DNA from: Leifsonia psychrotolerans
GTDB lineage: Bacteria > Actinomycetota > Actinomycetes > Actinomycetales > Microbacteriaceae
Direction of reading: 5' to 3'
Length of the DNA stretch: 64,000 bases
NCBI RefSeq assembly: GCF_013410665.1
Contig: NZ_JACCFM010000001.1
Coordinates: 3,658,001 to 3,722,000 of the forward strand
Positions 48,071 through 57,014 of the stretch are shown in pieces. The position numbers and the translations under genes are program-made. The notes beneath the pieces were generated by a model. That model was not told where the DNA came from and did not search any database. It saw only the letters and a program-made list of their open reading frames with translations. Position 1 is the stretch's first letter, and every line of letters starts with the position of its first letter.

Positions 48071-48649
48071 CTACGGCTTCGCCTTCGCGGCAGCCTTGGC
48101 GGCTTTCTTGGTTTCGCGCACGCGCGCCAACGAATCGGGGGAGACGATGTCGGCGACCGATCGGAAGCATCCGTCTTCGCCGTAGTTACCTGCCGCCTGC
48201 CGCCAGTTCTCACCGGTGAAGCCGTACTGCTTGCCGAGCAAGGCCAGAAAGATCTTCGCCTTCTGCTCACCAAAGCCGGGCAGCGCCTTCAACCGTGCGA
48301 GCACCTCCGGGCCGTTCGGCTCTTCCCGGGTCCAGATCGCCGCCGCGTCGCCGTTCCAGTCGTCGACGATCGCCTGGCAAAGCGCCTGGGTGCGGCCCGC
48401 CATATTCGCCGGGTAGCGGTGCACGGCCGGGGAGATTCGAAACAATTCTGTGACGTCGTCGGGTTGTGCGGCCGCGATTGTTTCGGCGTCGAACGCGCCC
48501 AGGCGGTCGGCGATCTTGAGCGGGCCGGCGAACGCGGTCTCCATCGCGACCTGCTGGTCGAGGAGCATGCCGATCAGCAGTGCGAGTGGGTTCGAGGAGA
48601 GCAGTTCGTCGGCGCGGTCGTCGCCGGTGATGTGCAGTGTTCCAGTCAT
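48071..48649 (-). CDS. HhH-GPD-family base excision repair protein
   Basis: A 192-residue helix-hairpin-helix protein. LLIGMLLDQQVAMETAFAGPLKIADRLG matches the N-terminal helical part of the family and LKALPGFGEQKAKIFLALLG is the HhH motif. The Asp that other HhH-GPD glycosylases carry ~18 residues after the hairpin (VDTHV-like) is not visible here (GKQYGFTGENW). The tail is Lys/Ala-rich. I chose Met at 48649 (MTGTLHITGDD). Glycosylase activity is therefore uncertain. Confidence 0.82.
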   Translation of the reverse strand: MTGTLHITGDDRADELLSSNPLALLIGMLLDQQVAMETAFAGPLKIADRLGAFDAETIAAAQPDDVTELFRISPAVHRYPANMAGRTQALCQAIVDDWNGDAAAIWTREEPNGPEVLARLKALPGFGEQKAKIFLALLGKQYGFTGENWRQAAGNYGEDGCFRSVADIVSPDSLARVRETKKAAKAAAKAKP

Positions 48650-48656
48650 GGGTTCA

Positions 48657-48671
48657 TTTTCGCAGCGAAAA
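48657..48671. promoter_or_regulatory. 15-bp palindrome at the HhH-GPD promoter
   Basis: TTTTCGCAGCGAAAA is a perfect dyad around one base, 7 bp upstream of the HhH-GPD start codon and overlapping a possible -10 (GAAAAT on the minus strand, 6 nt from ATG). It could be a repressor site. It does not look like the actinobacterial LexA box. Confidence 0.4.
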
Positions 48672-48877
48672 GTACCTGCGCCCAGGCCACTCATGTATTT
48701 CCGCCAGAATCAGGCCGCTACAGAGAGTAAGAACGCGCCCAGCACGAGTGCCGTGAGAGTCAGAGTGTGCCGGTGTGGAGGCTTTCGCCCGGCGTGCGAC
48801 CGACCTCTCGCGGAGGTGCGTGGGGCAAACCCGGTCGGTGAGCGGATGCGCGGGGCAACCGCCCGGTCGGCCTCGGA

Positions 48878-48883
48878 TAGACT
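48878..48883 (+). promoter_or_regulatory. -10 element upstream of the antiporter regulator gene
   Basis: TAGACT lies 36 nt before the ATG at 48920, which has a ribosome binding site CAGGAG (48906-48911). Unlike many genes here this one would have a normal leader. The rest of the 48672-48919 gap shows no gene. Confidence 0.45.
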
Positions 48884-48919
48884 GGAAAGACGTCCCCTCA
48901 ACCCCCAGGAGTCATACCA

Positions 48920-49447
48920 ATGGTCGATGTTCGGCGGGTCAAACTCCCCGGTGTTGGTGTGCTGCACACCTTCGTGACAGATGATGGCGGCAAGGTTGGA
49001 GTGATCGCGCACCGCTCTGGCCACAGCGATCTGATCACCTTCGCCGACGAAGAGGGCGGCCCCGATGCGGCCAAGGTTTCCCTGAGACTGAGCGAGGACG
49101 AAGCGCACACGCTGGCCGAGTTGCTCGGCGGCACGCAGATCACCGAGTCGCTGACCGCGCTCGATCAGATTCCCGGACTCTCGATCGACTGGTTCACCGT
49201 CGATTACGACGACCACATTGCAGGCCAGTCGCTGGGGAACCCGGCCGATCGCGGCATCGCGGGCCTCACCGTGGTGGCCGTTGTGCGCGGCGAATCCGCC
49301 AACCCGGCCCCCGCTGCCGACTTTAAGGTTTTTCCCGGCGACACCCTCGTGGTCGCCGGCTCGCCGGAAAAGGTGGCGAAAGCCTTCGCCTTCTTCCGCA
49401 CAGGCGCTGTGAAGCCGAAAGCCGTCGACGCTCCGCCCGGAACCTAA
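48920..49447 (+). CDS. Cation:proton antiporter regulatory subunit, KhtT-like (TrkA-C domain)
   Basis: A 175-residue cytosolic protein. The N-terminal half (RVKLPGVGVLHTFVTDDGGKVGVIAHRSGHSDL) matches the KhtT N-terminal domain. The C-terminal ~75 residues form a TrkA-C domain (GIAGLTVVAVVRGES, FKVFPGDTLVVAGSPEKV), which binds a nucleotide ligand in relatives such as KhtT. It lies 3 nt upstream of the antiporter gene, so the two form a KhtTU-like pair. Confidence 0.88.
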   Translation: MVDVRRVKLPGVGVLHTFVTDDGGKVGVIAHRSGHSDLITFADEEGGPDAAKVSLRLSEDEAHTLAELLGGTQITESLTALDQIPGLSIDWFTVDYDDHIAGQSLGNPADRGIAGLTVVAVVRGESANPAPAADFKVFPGDTLVVAGSPEKVAKAFAFFRTGAVKPKAVDAPPGT

Positions 49448-49450
49448 CGC

Positions 49451-50881
49451 ATGTCGGTCGGCGAAGATCTTCTGACCCTCGGCCTGCTGCTGGTCGTTGC
49501 CTACGTTCTGGGGCGACTGGCCAAGCTCATCGGCTTGCCATCGATTCCGGTTTATATGGTCGTTGGTCTTCTCGCGAGCCCGCATTCGGGATGGTTCCCG
49601 CTCGATTTCCACTCGGGTGACATCGAGCTGATCGCCGTCTTCGGGCTGATTCTGCTTCTGTTCAGTCTGGGGCTTGAGTTCGACCAAGAAGAGTTCTTCG
49701 ACAACGCCGGCAAGTTGCTGATCTCGGGCGGCTCCTATGTGTTGATCAACATGGGCCTGGGCTTCGCCTTCGGCATGATGGTCGGCTGGGGCACCCGTGA
49801 GGCGCTCGTCATTGCCGGCATGACCGGCACCTCGTCGAGCGCGATCATCACCAAGCTGCTGATCGAGCTGCGCCGCCTCGCCAACAAAGAGACGCCCATG
49901 ATTCTCGGCGTGACGGTGGTCGGCGACATCTTTATCGCCATCTACCTCGCCATCGTCTCGGTTGTGCTGAGCGGTAAGACCGAGGTGTGGCCGATTGTGC
50001 TGCAACTCGGCATCGCCTTCCTCTTTCTCATCGTCATGTTCTCGCTCGCCCGGTGGGGCGGCAAAGTCGTCTCGCGTCTGGTGCGCACGAAAGATGACGA
50101 ACTGTTTACGATTCTGTTCTTCGGCCTGGCCGTGCTCTTTGCCGGTATCGGCGAAATCATCGGTGTGACGGATGCGATCGGCGCGTTCCTGATCGGTGTG
50201 GTTCTCGGCGCGAGCACGTATCGGGCCAAGATCGAGCGAGTGGCTGTTCCACTGCGCGATGTGTTCGCCGCGTTCTTCTTCTTGAACTTCGGGCTGGCTC
50301 TCAACGTGGCGGAGTTCGGTTCCGTCATCCTCGTCGTGGTGATCGCCGTGGTGATGACATTCGTACTCAACCTGGTCTCGGGCATGCTTCTGGCGAGGCT
50401 CAATCAGATGGGTATCGTCGAGGGCATGAATGCGGCCGGCATCCTCGTGAATCGCGGCGAATTCACGCTGATTCTGGCAACCCTGTCGATCGGCGCCGGC
50501 CTCGATCACCGTCTGCAACCGTTCGCCGGTCTGTATGTGCTCACGATGGCCGTGCTCGGTCCACTGTTCGCCTCGAACTCCGAGCGGATCGGCGGCGCCC
50601 TGCGCGGCAAGAAACGCACTCCGCCCCGCCGCGCGGCGCTGCGCAACCCGATGCTCGAGGAGGAGATCGCCCTGGTCGAGGCCGCGACGGCCGGGCAGCG
50701 TGCCGGATCGCGTGACGACATCGATCGTGCGGTTACGCGCGTCGTCGACACTGCGCATGCCACGGATGCCGCAGCCGACCGAGCCAACACCCAGCCGGTT
50801 GATCCTATGATCGACTTCATTACCGACAACCGCCCACCGCGTCAGACGGATCAGGGCGAGCACCAAGGGGACTATTCGTGA
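49451..50881 (+). CDS. CPA2-family cation:proton antiporter (KhtU/KefB-like)
   Basis: A 476-residue membrane protein with 12-13 hydrophobic segments. Family features include FGLILLLFSLGLEFDQEEF, MTGTSSSAIITKLLIELRRL, GDIFIAIYLAIVSVV and GVTDAIGAFLIGVVLGAS. Residues after ~385 are a hydrophilic cytosolic tail without an RCK domain, which is instead supplied by the adjacent KhtT-like protein. Probable K+ or Na+/H+ exchange; ion specificity not readable. Overlaps the SURF1 gene by 4 nt. Confidence 0.9.
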   Translation: MSVGEDLLTLGLLLVVAYVLGRLAKLIGLPSIPVYMVVGLLASPHSGWFPLDFHSGDIELIAVFGLILLLFSLGLEFDQEEFFDNAGKLLISGGSYVLINMGLGFAFGMMVGWGTREALVIAGMTGTSSSAIITKLLIELRRLANKETPMILGVTVVGDIFIAIYLAIVSVVLSGKTEVWPIVLQLGIAFLFLIVMFSLARWGGKVVSRLVRTKDDELFTILFFGLAVLFAGIGEIIGVTDAIGAFLIGVVLGASTYRAKIERVAVPLRDVFAAFFFLNFGLALNVAEFGSVILVVVIAVVMTFVLNLVSGMLLARLNQMGIVEGMNAAGILVNRGEFTLILATLSIGAGLDHRLQPFAGLYVLTMAVLGPLFASNSERIGGALRGKKRTPPRRAALRNPMLEEEIALVEAATAGQRAGSRDDIDRAVTRVVDTAHATDAAADRANTQPVDPMIDFITDNRPPRQTDQGEHQGDYS

Positions 50882-51666
50882 TTCGTATGATGGTGCGCCC
50901 CCGCTGGGTTGCCGCGCTTCTGCTCTGCCTGGCCATCGCCGCCGGATTCGCGCTCCTGGGACAATGGCAGCTCGATCGTGCGATCGCCTCGGGCACCGTC
51001 GTCGAGCGCACCACCGAGACCGCGGTGCCCCTGGCTGACCTTGTGCAACCCGACGGGCCGCCGCAGTCCGTGGCGAACGGCCACAAGGTGACACTGACTG
51101 GTTCGTACGTGTCCGGCGACGAGCAGATCATCGCGAAGCGGCTGAACGCCGGTGAGAGCGGTTTCTGGGTGGTCAGTCACTTCGTCGACTCGGCTGGTGC
51201 GAGCATCGCTGTCGCCCGCGGCTGGGCTCCGACGCTGAAGGCGGCCCAGGCCGCGGAGAAAGAGTTGCAGGTCCACGCGGCAGTGCAGATCGAGCTGGCT
51301 GGGCGGTTCGTTGAGGCCGAGGCTCCCGTTGTGCCCGCCGACGGCCACGATCCGCACGAGATGACCACTGTCGCCCCCGCTGCACTCATTAATCTGTGGC
51401 CTGGTTTCAACGAGCAGCCTGTGTATTTCGGATTCATCGTCGACGAACTGGCCGCACCCGGCCTCGCCGTCATCGATGCGCCCGCTCCGGTCGACGAGGT
51501 CGAACTCAACTGGCTCAACGTGTTCTACGCCCTGGAGTGGGCCGTCTTCGCCGGGTTCGCCGTATTCCTCTGGTTCCGGTTGGTGAAAGATGCCGTCGAG
51601 CGTGAAGAAGAGTTGGCCGAACTCGCCGCGGTGGCCGCCGCGAACGAGGCGATCACCCAGAAATAG
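50878..51666 (+). CDS. SURF1-family cytochrome oxidase assembly protein
   Basis: A 262-residue SURF1 protein with a membrane helix at each end (AALLLCLAIAAGFALLGQWQLDRA and LNVFYALEWAVFAGFAVFLWFRLV). The loop between holds VTLTGSYVSGDEQIIAKRLNAGESGFWVVSHFV. SURF1 helps insert haem a into aa3-type oxidase. GTG start overlapping the antiporter stop (GTGA); an ATG three codons on is possible. The tail after the second helix is Glu/Ala-rich. Confidence 0.88.
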   Translation: MIRMMVRPRWVAALLLCLAIAAGFALLGQWQLDRAIASGTVVERTTETAVPLADLVQPDGPPQSVANGHKVTLTGSYVSGDEQIIAKRLNAGESGFWVVSHFVDSAGASIAVARGWAPTLKAAQAAEKELQVHAAVQIELAGRFVEAEAPVVPADGHDPHEMTTVAPAALINLWPGFNEQPVYFGFIVDELAAPGLAVIDAPAPVDEVELNWLNVFYALEWAVFAGFAVFLWFRLVKDAVEREEELAELAAVAAANEAITQK

Positions 51667-51671
51667 CCACG

Positions 51672-51677
51672 TAGACT
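51672..51677 (+). promoter_or_regulatory. -10 element of the DUF3817 gene, leaderless
   Basis: TAGACT ends 6 nt before the ATG at 51684. It may also drive guaA, which overlaps the DUF3817 gene. Confidence 0.55.
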
Positions 51678-51683
51678 TGGCCT

Positions 51684-52130
51684 ATGCCACTTGCACCTAA
51701 GCCCGCCGATATTCCCAGGATCCCCGGTGCACTCCGGCTCTACCAGGTGGCATCCGTCATCACTGGTGTTTTCTTGCTGCTGCTCTGCGCGGAAGTGATT
51801 CTTAAGTTCATCTTCGGGTATGAGATTGAATTGGGCGGCGCCTTCGGCTTCCTCGCCCTCGTTCCGAGCGGCACCGTGACCGCGGTGAACCTGAGCACGG
51901 GCATCCTGATCGCGCACGGTTGGTTCTATGTGCTGTACCTTTTCGCCGACTTCCGTCTGTGGAGCATGATGCGCTGGCCGTTCTGGCGCTTCGTGCTCAT
52001 CGCACTCGGCGGCGTCGTGCCCACACTTTCCTTCTTCGTCGAGGTGCGCGTCGCCCGGCAGGTGAAGGCTTTCCTGGCTGCCCGTGAGGGCTCCGCAACC
52101 ATCGAAACCGTGCAGGAGGCCCGCGCGTGA
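51684..52130 (+). CDS. DUF3817 membrane protein
   Basis: A 148-residue protein with three membrane segments ([64 protein letters not shown]). It matches the actinobacterial DUF3817 family; function unknown. It overlaps guaA by 4 nt (GTGA), so it is translated together with GMP synthase. Confidence 0.88.
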   Translation: MPLAPKPADIPRIPGALRLYQVASVITGVFLLLLCAEVILKFIFGYEIELGGAFGFLALVPSGTVTAVNLSTGILIAHGWFYVLYLFADFRLWSMMRWPFWRFVLIALGGVVPTLSFFVEVRVARQVKAFLAAREGSATIETVQEARA

Positions 52131-53713
52131 GCGTGACCGAACAAACCATCGCCCGTCCTGTGCTCGTCGTCGACTTCGGCGCGCAGTACGCGCAGTTGAT
52201 CGCACGGCGCGTGCGCGAGGCATCCGTCTACTCGGAGATCGTGGCTCACACGATCACCGCGGCGGAGGTGCAGGCGAAGAACCCGATCGGCCTCGTGCTA
52301 TCGGGCGGGCCGTCGAGCGTCTACGCCGAGGGTGCGCCGAGCTTCGACGCCGCGATTTTCGATCTCGGCATTCCGGTGCTGGGTATTTGCTATGGCTTCC
52401 AGGTGATGGCCACCGCCCTCGGCGGCGAGGTCTCCGAGACCGGCGCCCGTGAGTATGGCGCGACTCCGGTCACCGTGACCGACGACAGCAACGCGTTGCT
52501 CGCCGGCCAGCCGGCCGAGCAGACCGTGTGGATGAGCCACGGCGACTCGGTCTCGAAGGCGCCGGAGGGCTTCACCGTTCTCGCCTCGACCGAATCGACC
52601 CCGGTCGCCGCGTTCGCCAACGACGAGCGCAGGCTCTACGGCGTGCAGTGGCACCCCGAGGTGAAGCACTCCGAGCACGGCCAGCACGTGCTCGAGAACT
52701 TCCTGCACCGCGCCGCCGGCATCCCCGCCGACTGGAACAGCGGCAACGTGATCGCCGAGCAGGTCGCCCGCATTCGCGAGCAGGTCGGCACCGGCAAGGT
52801 CATCTGTGGTCTGTCCGGTGGAGTCGACTCCGCCGTCGCCGCAGCGATCGTGCACAAGGCCGTCGGCGACCAGCTGGTCTGCGTCTTCGTCGACCACGGT
52901 CTGCTGCGTCAGGATGAGCGTCGCCAGGTTGAAGAAGACTATGTCGCCGCCACCGGCGTGCGCCTGGTCACGATCGACGCCCGTGAGCAGTTCATCAACG
53001 CCCTCGCCGGAGTCAGCGACCCTGAGACCAAGCGCAAGATCATCGGCCGCGAGTTCATTCGTTCGTTCGAGCAGGCTCAGGCCGACCTCGTCGCCGAAGC
53101 CGCAGCCACCGACGGCGACCCGATCCGGTTCCTCGTGCAGGGCACGCTTTACCCGGATGTCGTCGAGTCCGGCGGCGGAAGCGGCACCGCGAACATCAAG
53201 AGCCACCACAACGTCGGTGGACTGCCCGAAGACCTGCAGTTCGAGCTCGTCGAGCCGCTGCGCACCCTGTTCAAGGATGAGGTGCGTGCGATCGGTTCCG
53301 AGCTGGGTCTGCCCGACGTCATCGTGCAGCGCCAGCCGTTCCCTGGCCCCGGACTCGGCATCCGTATCGTCGGCGAGGTCACGCAGGAACGTCTCGACCT
53401 GCTGCGCAAGGCGGATGCGATCGCTCGCGCCGAGCTGACCGCCGCCGGGCTGGACCGCGAGATCTGGCAGTGCCCGGTCGTGCTGCTCGCCGACGTGCGT
53501 TCGGTGGGCGTGCAGGGCGACGGCCGCACCTACGGCCACCCGATCGTGCTGCGCCCGGTCTCGTCGGAAGACGCCATGACCGCCGATTGGACCCGCCTGC
53601 CGTACGACGTGCTCGCGAAGATCTCGAACCGCATCACGAACGAGGTCGACGGGGTCAACCGCGTCGTGCTCGACGTCACGTCGAAGCCGCCGGGAACCAT
53701 CGAATGGGAGTAG
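52127..53713 (+). CDS. guaA: GMP synthase (glutamine-hydrolysing)
   Basis: It aminates XMP to GMP. The N-terminal class I glutamine amidotransferase domain has [17 protein letters not shown] and [10 protein letters not shown] with Cys about residue 88. The ATP pyrophosphatase domain follows with [19 protein letters not shown]. The C-terminal dimerisation domain ends in [13 protein letters not shown], the invariant GuaA tail. 528 residues. GTG start overlaps the DUF3817 stop. Confidence 0.98.
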   Translation: MSVTEQTIARPVLVVDFGAQYAQLIARRVREASVYSEIVAHTITAAEVQAKNPIGLVLSGGPSSVYAEGAPSFDAAIFDLGIPVLGICYGFQVMATALGGEVSETGAREYGATPVTVTDDSNALLAGQPAEQTVWMSHGDSVSKAPEGFTVLASTESTPVAAFANDERRLYGVQWHPEVKHSEHGQHVLENFLHRAAGIPADWNSGNVIAEQVARIREQVGTGKVICGLSGGVDSAVAAAIVHKAVGDQLVCVFVDHGLLRQDERRQVEEDYVAATGVRLVTIDAREQFINALAGVSDPETKRKIIGREFIRSFEQAQADLVAEAAATDGDPIRFLVQGTLYPDVVESGGGSGTANIKSHHNVGGLPEDLQFELVEPLRTLFKDEVRAIGSELGLPDVIVQRQPFPGPGLGIRIVGEVTQERLDLLRKADAIARAELTAAGLDREIWQCPVVLLADVRSVGVQGDGRTYGHPIVLRPVSSEDAMTADWTRLPYDVLAKISNRITNEVDGVNRVVLDVTSKPPGTIEWE

Positions 53714-53763
53714 GTCGTTCGGGCGGGCAGTAAGTTTTTTGCTTCGCCGTCACAACGACAACA

Positions 53764-53821
53764 GGGCCAGGCTCGGTGTGCAGTAGTGGGATTCACTCGC
53801 ACACCGGGCCCGGCCCTTTTT
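53764..53821 (+). terminator. Intrinsic terminator of guaA
   Basis: An 18-bp stem with one mismatch and one wobble (53764-53781 with 53799-53816; core CGGTGTGC / GCACACCG) followed by five T. It begins 50 nt after the guaA stop. Confidence 0.9.
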
Positions 53822-53937
53822 CGCGCCTTCCCACGGGGTGCGAGACGTGAGAGATGAAAGCGTCTGTTCTGCTCAGTGCAGGCTGCCCGAACTCCAGGGA
53901 CGCGGTTGTGCGTCTCCAGGATGCGCTGGACCAGGTT

Positions 53938-54196
53938 GTCGGCCGGGGTGTTCGCGGGGATGGTCGCCTGGAAGTTCACTGAACCCGCAGCGTTGGCGGT
54001 CGCGGTGCCGAGCACGACGGGGTCGGAGTGGAGTTCGAAGCGCACTTGGCAGCCCGGGGTGAAGTCGGTTCCGGAGATGGTGAGGCCGTGGCCGGCGACG
54101 ACGGTGGAAGCAAGAGAGACGCCGCGGGAACGAGAGGTGTGGCCAGGATCGTACGACCAGAGGCAGAGTGACGTTTCGCTTTCGGTAGTTGCTCAT
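53938..54196 (-). pseudogene. Remnant of a secreted Ig/adhesin-like protein gene
   Basis: On the minus strand one frame reads STVVAGHGLTISGTDFTPG and then CQVRFELHSDPVVLGTAT and NAAGSVNFQATIPANTPAD. This pattern is typical of domains in actinobacterial cell-wall-anchored proteins. Upstream, in another frame, TILATPLVPAASLL looks like a signal-peptide core, and an ATG at 54196 begins MSNYRKRNVTLPLVV in a third. The frames are not joined and the expected continuation after TPAD is lost. I read it as a frameshifted, truncated remnant. Confidence 0.5.
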
Positions 54197-54408
54197 TGAC
54201 GGCGTCGACCAGTTCGTCGTGGCACACGTGCCTTCCAGCCATCGTGCCGCGTGCACCCGACACGGGCGATATCGTGCGGATCAGACGCCGCGCTCAGCGT
54301 GCGCCTCCTGTCGGCGCTGCCGTCGCTCACCCTTATCTGTGAAGCCCGCAGGCGACTCCGGCCGAGCTCTTTTCGATTGCAGAACCCGAATCGCTCCGAG
54401 CGTGACGC

Positions 54409-54441
54409 AGAAGGGCCGGCTCCAACGGAGCCGGCCCTTCT
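54409..54441 (-). terminator. Terminator-like hairpin after the Bax inhibitor-1 family gene
   Basis: A perfect 15-bp stem AGAAGGGCCGGCTCC / GGAGCCGGCCCTTCT with a 3-nt loop, 18 bp downstream of the stop of the minus-strand gene. No long T-run follows on the minus strand. Confidence 0.7.
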
Positions 54442-54459
54442 AAGTGAATCGGGTGAGCG

Positions 54460-55272
54460 TTAGTCGCGCAGAATGGCGAACAGACGCAGCAGCTCGACGT
54501 AAAGCCAGACGACGGTCACCATGATGCCGAAGGCACCGCTCCACGCGAACTTGCGCGGGGCGCGGTTGGTGACGCCGCGCTGGATGAAGTCGAAGTCCAA
54601 AACGAGCGAGTACGCGGCCATCACGACGGCGAGCAAACCGATGACGACACCGAATGGAATGCTGGTGCCGGGAATGTCTTGGCTGCGCATTCCGAACGCA
54701 CCGGACGTGCCGCCGAAGACCATCATTCCGACGTTGATCAGCGAGAAGACCAGGTAACCGACCATGGCGATGAGGAAGACCTTCGTGGCCTTCTTCGACG
54801 CACGGATCTTGCCACTCTTGAACAGCGCCAGGGTCACACCGACAACGACGAGCGTGGCCAGAACGGCCTGCACGACGACGCCGCCCCACATCTGCTCGAA
54901 GATAAAGGAGATCCCACCGACGAAGAGGCCCTCAGCGGCGGCGTAACCAACGATCAGGCCCGGCGACGGCTCCTTCTTGAACGTGTTGACCAGGCCGAGT
55001 ACCAGTCCGACGATGGCGCCGATCATGGGCAGTGCGGGCACGGCCGGGGTCAGCATCCAGCCGACGACGGCGGCAACGACCAGCACGGCGAAGCACAGCG
55101 CGGTCTTCGCGATGGTGTCTTCGTAGGTCATCCGGTCGGTGTCCTGCGCGCCCGCCGACGGGGCGTTGTACATCTGCTGCAGGTCGTCTTCGGAAAGCGT
55201 CTTGGTCGTGGCCAAGGCGCCGGGGGCGTTGAACGCCGGGTTGCGCGAAAACGCGGGGTTGGACGTTGCCAT
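54460..55272 (-). CDS. Bax inhibitor-1/YccA family membrane protein
   Basis: A 270-residue protein. The N-terminal ~55 residues are polar with repeated NPAFxxNPAF (SNPAFSRNPAFNAPGALA). Seven membrane segments follow, including the central EGLFVGGISFIFEQMWGGVVVQAVLATLVVVGVTLALFKSGKIRASKKATKVF typical of this actinobacterial branch. Homologues form pH-sensitive calcium leak channels in Bacillus; the role here is unknown. Monocistronic on the minus strand. Confidence 0.9.
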   Translation of the reverse strand: MATSNPAFSRNPAFNAPGALATTKTLSEDDLQQMYNAPSAGAQDTDRMTYEDTIAKTALCFAVLVVAAVVGWMLTPAVPALPMIGAIVGLVLGLVNTFKKEPSPGLIVGYAAAEGLFVGGISFIFEQMWGGVVVQAVLATLVVVGVTLALFKSGKIRASKKATKVFLIAMVGYLVFSLINVGMMVFGGTSGAFGMRSQDIPGTSIPFGVVIGLLAVVMAAYSLVLDFDFIQRGVTNRAPRKFAWSGAFGIMVTVVWLYVELLRLFAILRD

Positions 55273-55350
55273 GGTGTCAGGCTCTCATTCAACTGGGGGA
55301 CGGAGTCGTGCCGATAACCGACACAGACTCCAATCTATCTGAGAGGACGT

Positions 55351-55890
55351 TCAGGTTTGCTGAGGATCCGCCGAATGCCGTTCCTCCGCGGAGACGGCAT
55401 CCGATGCGCGTAGCCCGCGGTGGCGCGAGATCCGGCGAGCTAGCCACGCGGATGCCACGACGACGGCCGTGCAGATCAGCACTGCCGGGGCTGTTGCGGC
55501 GTTGCCGTGCATCGCCGCTTTGATCCACACGCTGGCGGCGATGGGAAAGAGCACGGTGAGATACGCCGTCGGTGGCCGCTGCCGCACGAACAGCCATGCC
55601 GTCAGCAGAACGGCAAACGCGCCCATGAAGTCGGTGCCGGCAACCGGCACCAATCCTGAAATCATGCACGGCACCACGACGAGAAGCCGGCGCCAGAGCG
55701 CGCCGGGAAGCACGAGCCAACCCATCGCCTGCAGGATCGGACCGATCAGCAGAAACCAGAGGTTGAACGTGCTGGTGAGTGTCGTGATCGCTACTCCCAG
55801 CACGATGGCAGCGAGGCCGAGAACAGTGCGGGGGAGGTACCGCCCCCAGCGCAGAGCGCAGTTGCGTGTTGGTTCGATCCAGAGACTCAC
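55351..55890 (-). CDS. Small polytopic membrane protein, unknown
   Basis: A 179-residue protein with about five hydrophobic segments (TVLGLAAIVLGVAITTL, LWFLLIGPILQAMGWLVLPG, LLVVVPCMISGLVPVAG, GAFAVLLTAWLFV, APAVLICTAVVVASAWLA) and a polar C-terminal tail. I do not recognise the family. I chose GTG 55890 (VSLWIEPTRNC); on the minus strand CACAAT ends 7 nt upstream. It is divergent from the glycerophosphodiesterase gene. Confidence 0.65.
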   Translation of the reverse strand: MSLWIEPTRNCALRWGRYLPRTVLGLAAIVLGVAITTLTSTFNLWFLLIGPILQAMGWLVLPGALWRRLLVVVPCMISGLVPVAGTDFMGAFAVLLTAWLFVRQRPPTAYLTVLFPIAASVWIKAAMHGNAATAPAVLICTAVVVASAWLARRISRHRGLRASDAVSAEERHSADPQQT

Positions 55891-55916
55891 AGCACCGATT
55901 GTGGCAGGCTCACGAC

Positions 55917-55922
55917 TACCCT
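55917..55922 (+). promoter_or_regulatory. -10 element of the glycerophosphodiesterase gene, leaderless
   Basis: TACCCT ends 6 nt before the ATG at 55929. The divergent minus-strand CACAAT (55898-55903) lies only 13 bp away, so this is another compact divergent promoter. Confidence 0.5.
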
Positions 55923-55928
55923 GGGGGA

Positions 55929-56951
55929 ATGACCAAGCATGCACCGTCGCATCCGCTCATCATCGGGCACCGTGGCGCGTGCGGATATCGTCCGGAACAC
56001 ACGCGCGCAGCCTACGAACTCGCGTTTGCGTTGGGCGCGGATGCCGTCGAACCCGACGTCGTCGCAACACGGGACGGTGTGCTTGTCATCCGACACGAAA
56101 ACGAGATCTCGGGCACGACTGACGTCGCAGATCACGCGGAGTTCAAGGAGCGGCGCACGACGAAGCGCATCGACGGTGCCGAACTGACCGGCTGGTTCAC
56201 GGAAGACTTCACCTGGGCCGAACTCTCGACGTTGCGTGCCCGCGAACGCCTACCCGGTCTTCGCAAATCGAGCGCCAGTTTCGACGGAGACTATCCGATT
56301 ATTCGCCTGCGAGACCTCTTCGAGATCATCGACGAAGCCGCCGTTGACGCCGTACGTCCGCTCGGAATGGTCGCCGAGATCAAACATCCCACGTACTTTG
56401 AATCGATCGGGCTGCCGCTTGACGAACTCTTTGCAGCCGAGGTGAATGAGGCCGGCTGGAACGAGGGCGACGGCCGACTGGTGATTGAGAGCTTCGAACA
56501 AAGCGTTCTCAAACAGGTCTATTCCCGCGGCATCTATGGCAAACGGGTCTACCTCATCGAGGCGAGTGGCAAGCCTTATGACCAGGTAGCGCAGCACGGC
56601 AGCGCCGCCGCGAGCTACGCCGACACACTGACCGAAGCCGGTCTCTACGGGCTGGCCGGGCAGGTCGACGGGATCAGCGTCGACAAAGCGTTGATTGTCG
56701 AGACGGATGCCGCGGGAGCAGTGATCGGTGCCTCCGAACTCGTCGACAGCGCCCACGCCGCGGGGCTTGAGATCTACTGTTGGACGCTGCGGCCCGAGAA
56801 CAAGTTTCTGGCGAAGTCGTTTCGCTCAAGCACGGTGGCAGCCGAGTTCGGCGCCTGGCAGAGCGAGTTCGGCTTGATCATGCGAACCGGCATCGACGGG
56901 GTATTCGCCGATCACCCCGACCTGGCGCTCGCGGTGCGCGACGGCCTCTGA
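55929..56951 (+). CDS. Glycerophosphodiester phosphodiesterase (GDPD/UgpQ-GlpQ family)
   Basis: It hydrolyses glycerophosphodiesters to glycerol-3-phosphate and an alcohol. The catalytic His-Arg and Glu pattern is visible in IIGHRGACGYRPEHTRAAYELA, GADAVEPDVVATRDGVLVIRHENEI, and the third Glu in MVAEIKHP. The C-terminal WTLRPEN and GVFADHPDLAL fit the TIM barrel. 340 residues, starting MTKHAPSHPLIIG; no signal peptide, so cytosolic. It would feed glycerol-3-phosphate to GlpD. Confidence 0.92.
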   Translation: MTKHAPSHPLIIGHRGACGYRPEHTRAAYELAFALGADAVEPDVVATRDGVLVIRHENEISGTTDVADHAEFKERRTTKRIDGAELTGWFTEDFTWAELSTLRARERLPGLRKSSASFDGDYPIIRLRDLFEIIDEAAVDAVRPLGMVAEIKHPTYFESIGLPLDELFAAEVNEAGWNEGDGRLVIESFEQSVLKQVYSRGIYGKRVYLIEASGKPYDQVAQHGSAAASYADTLTEAGLYGLAGQVDGISVDKALIVETDAAGAVIGASELVDSAHAAGLEIYCWTLRPENKFLAKSFRSSTVAAEFGAWQSEFGLIMRTGIDGVFADHPDLALAVRDGL

Positions 56952-57014
56952 GCCTGGATTCGTGCCGAGGGCGGCACGTGCGCGGACTCCGAGCCGTGTG
57001 TCAGCGGCACCGCC

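Larger units (their letters stand above)
53822..54459. other. 638-bp region without an intact gene
   Basis: Apart from the minus-strand remnant at 53938-54196 and the hairpin at 54409-54441, I find no credible gene. Short open frames on both strands (e.g. plus 53876-54199) lack family similarity, ribosome binding sites and codon bias. The region lies between the guaA terminator and the 3' end of the Bax inhibitor-1 gene. Confidence 0.6.

Noticed and set aside
48710..51094. 794-codon minus-strand ORF opposite the antiporter genes
   Set aside because: It is an antisense open frame of the high-GC codon pattern, rich in Glu, Asp, Arg and His, without any domain; the plus-strand genes explain the region.
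53876..54199. Plus-strand ORF in the guaA-Bax inhibitor gap
   Set aside because: No ribosome binding site, no domain, and the minus strand carries recognisable protein remnants.
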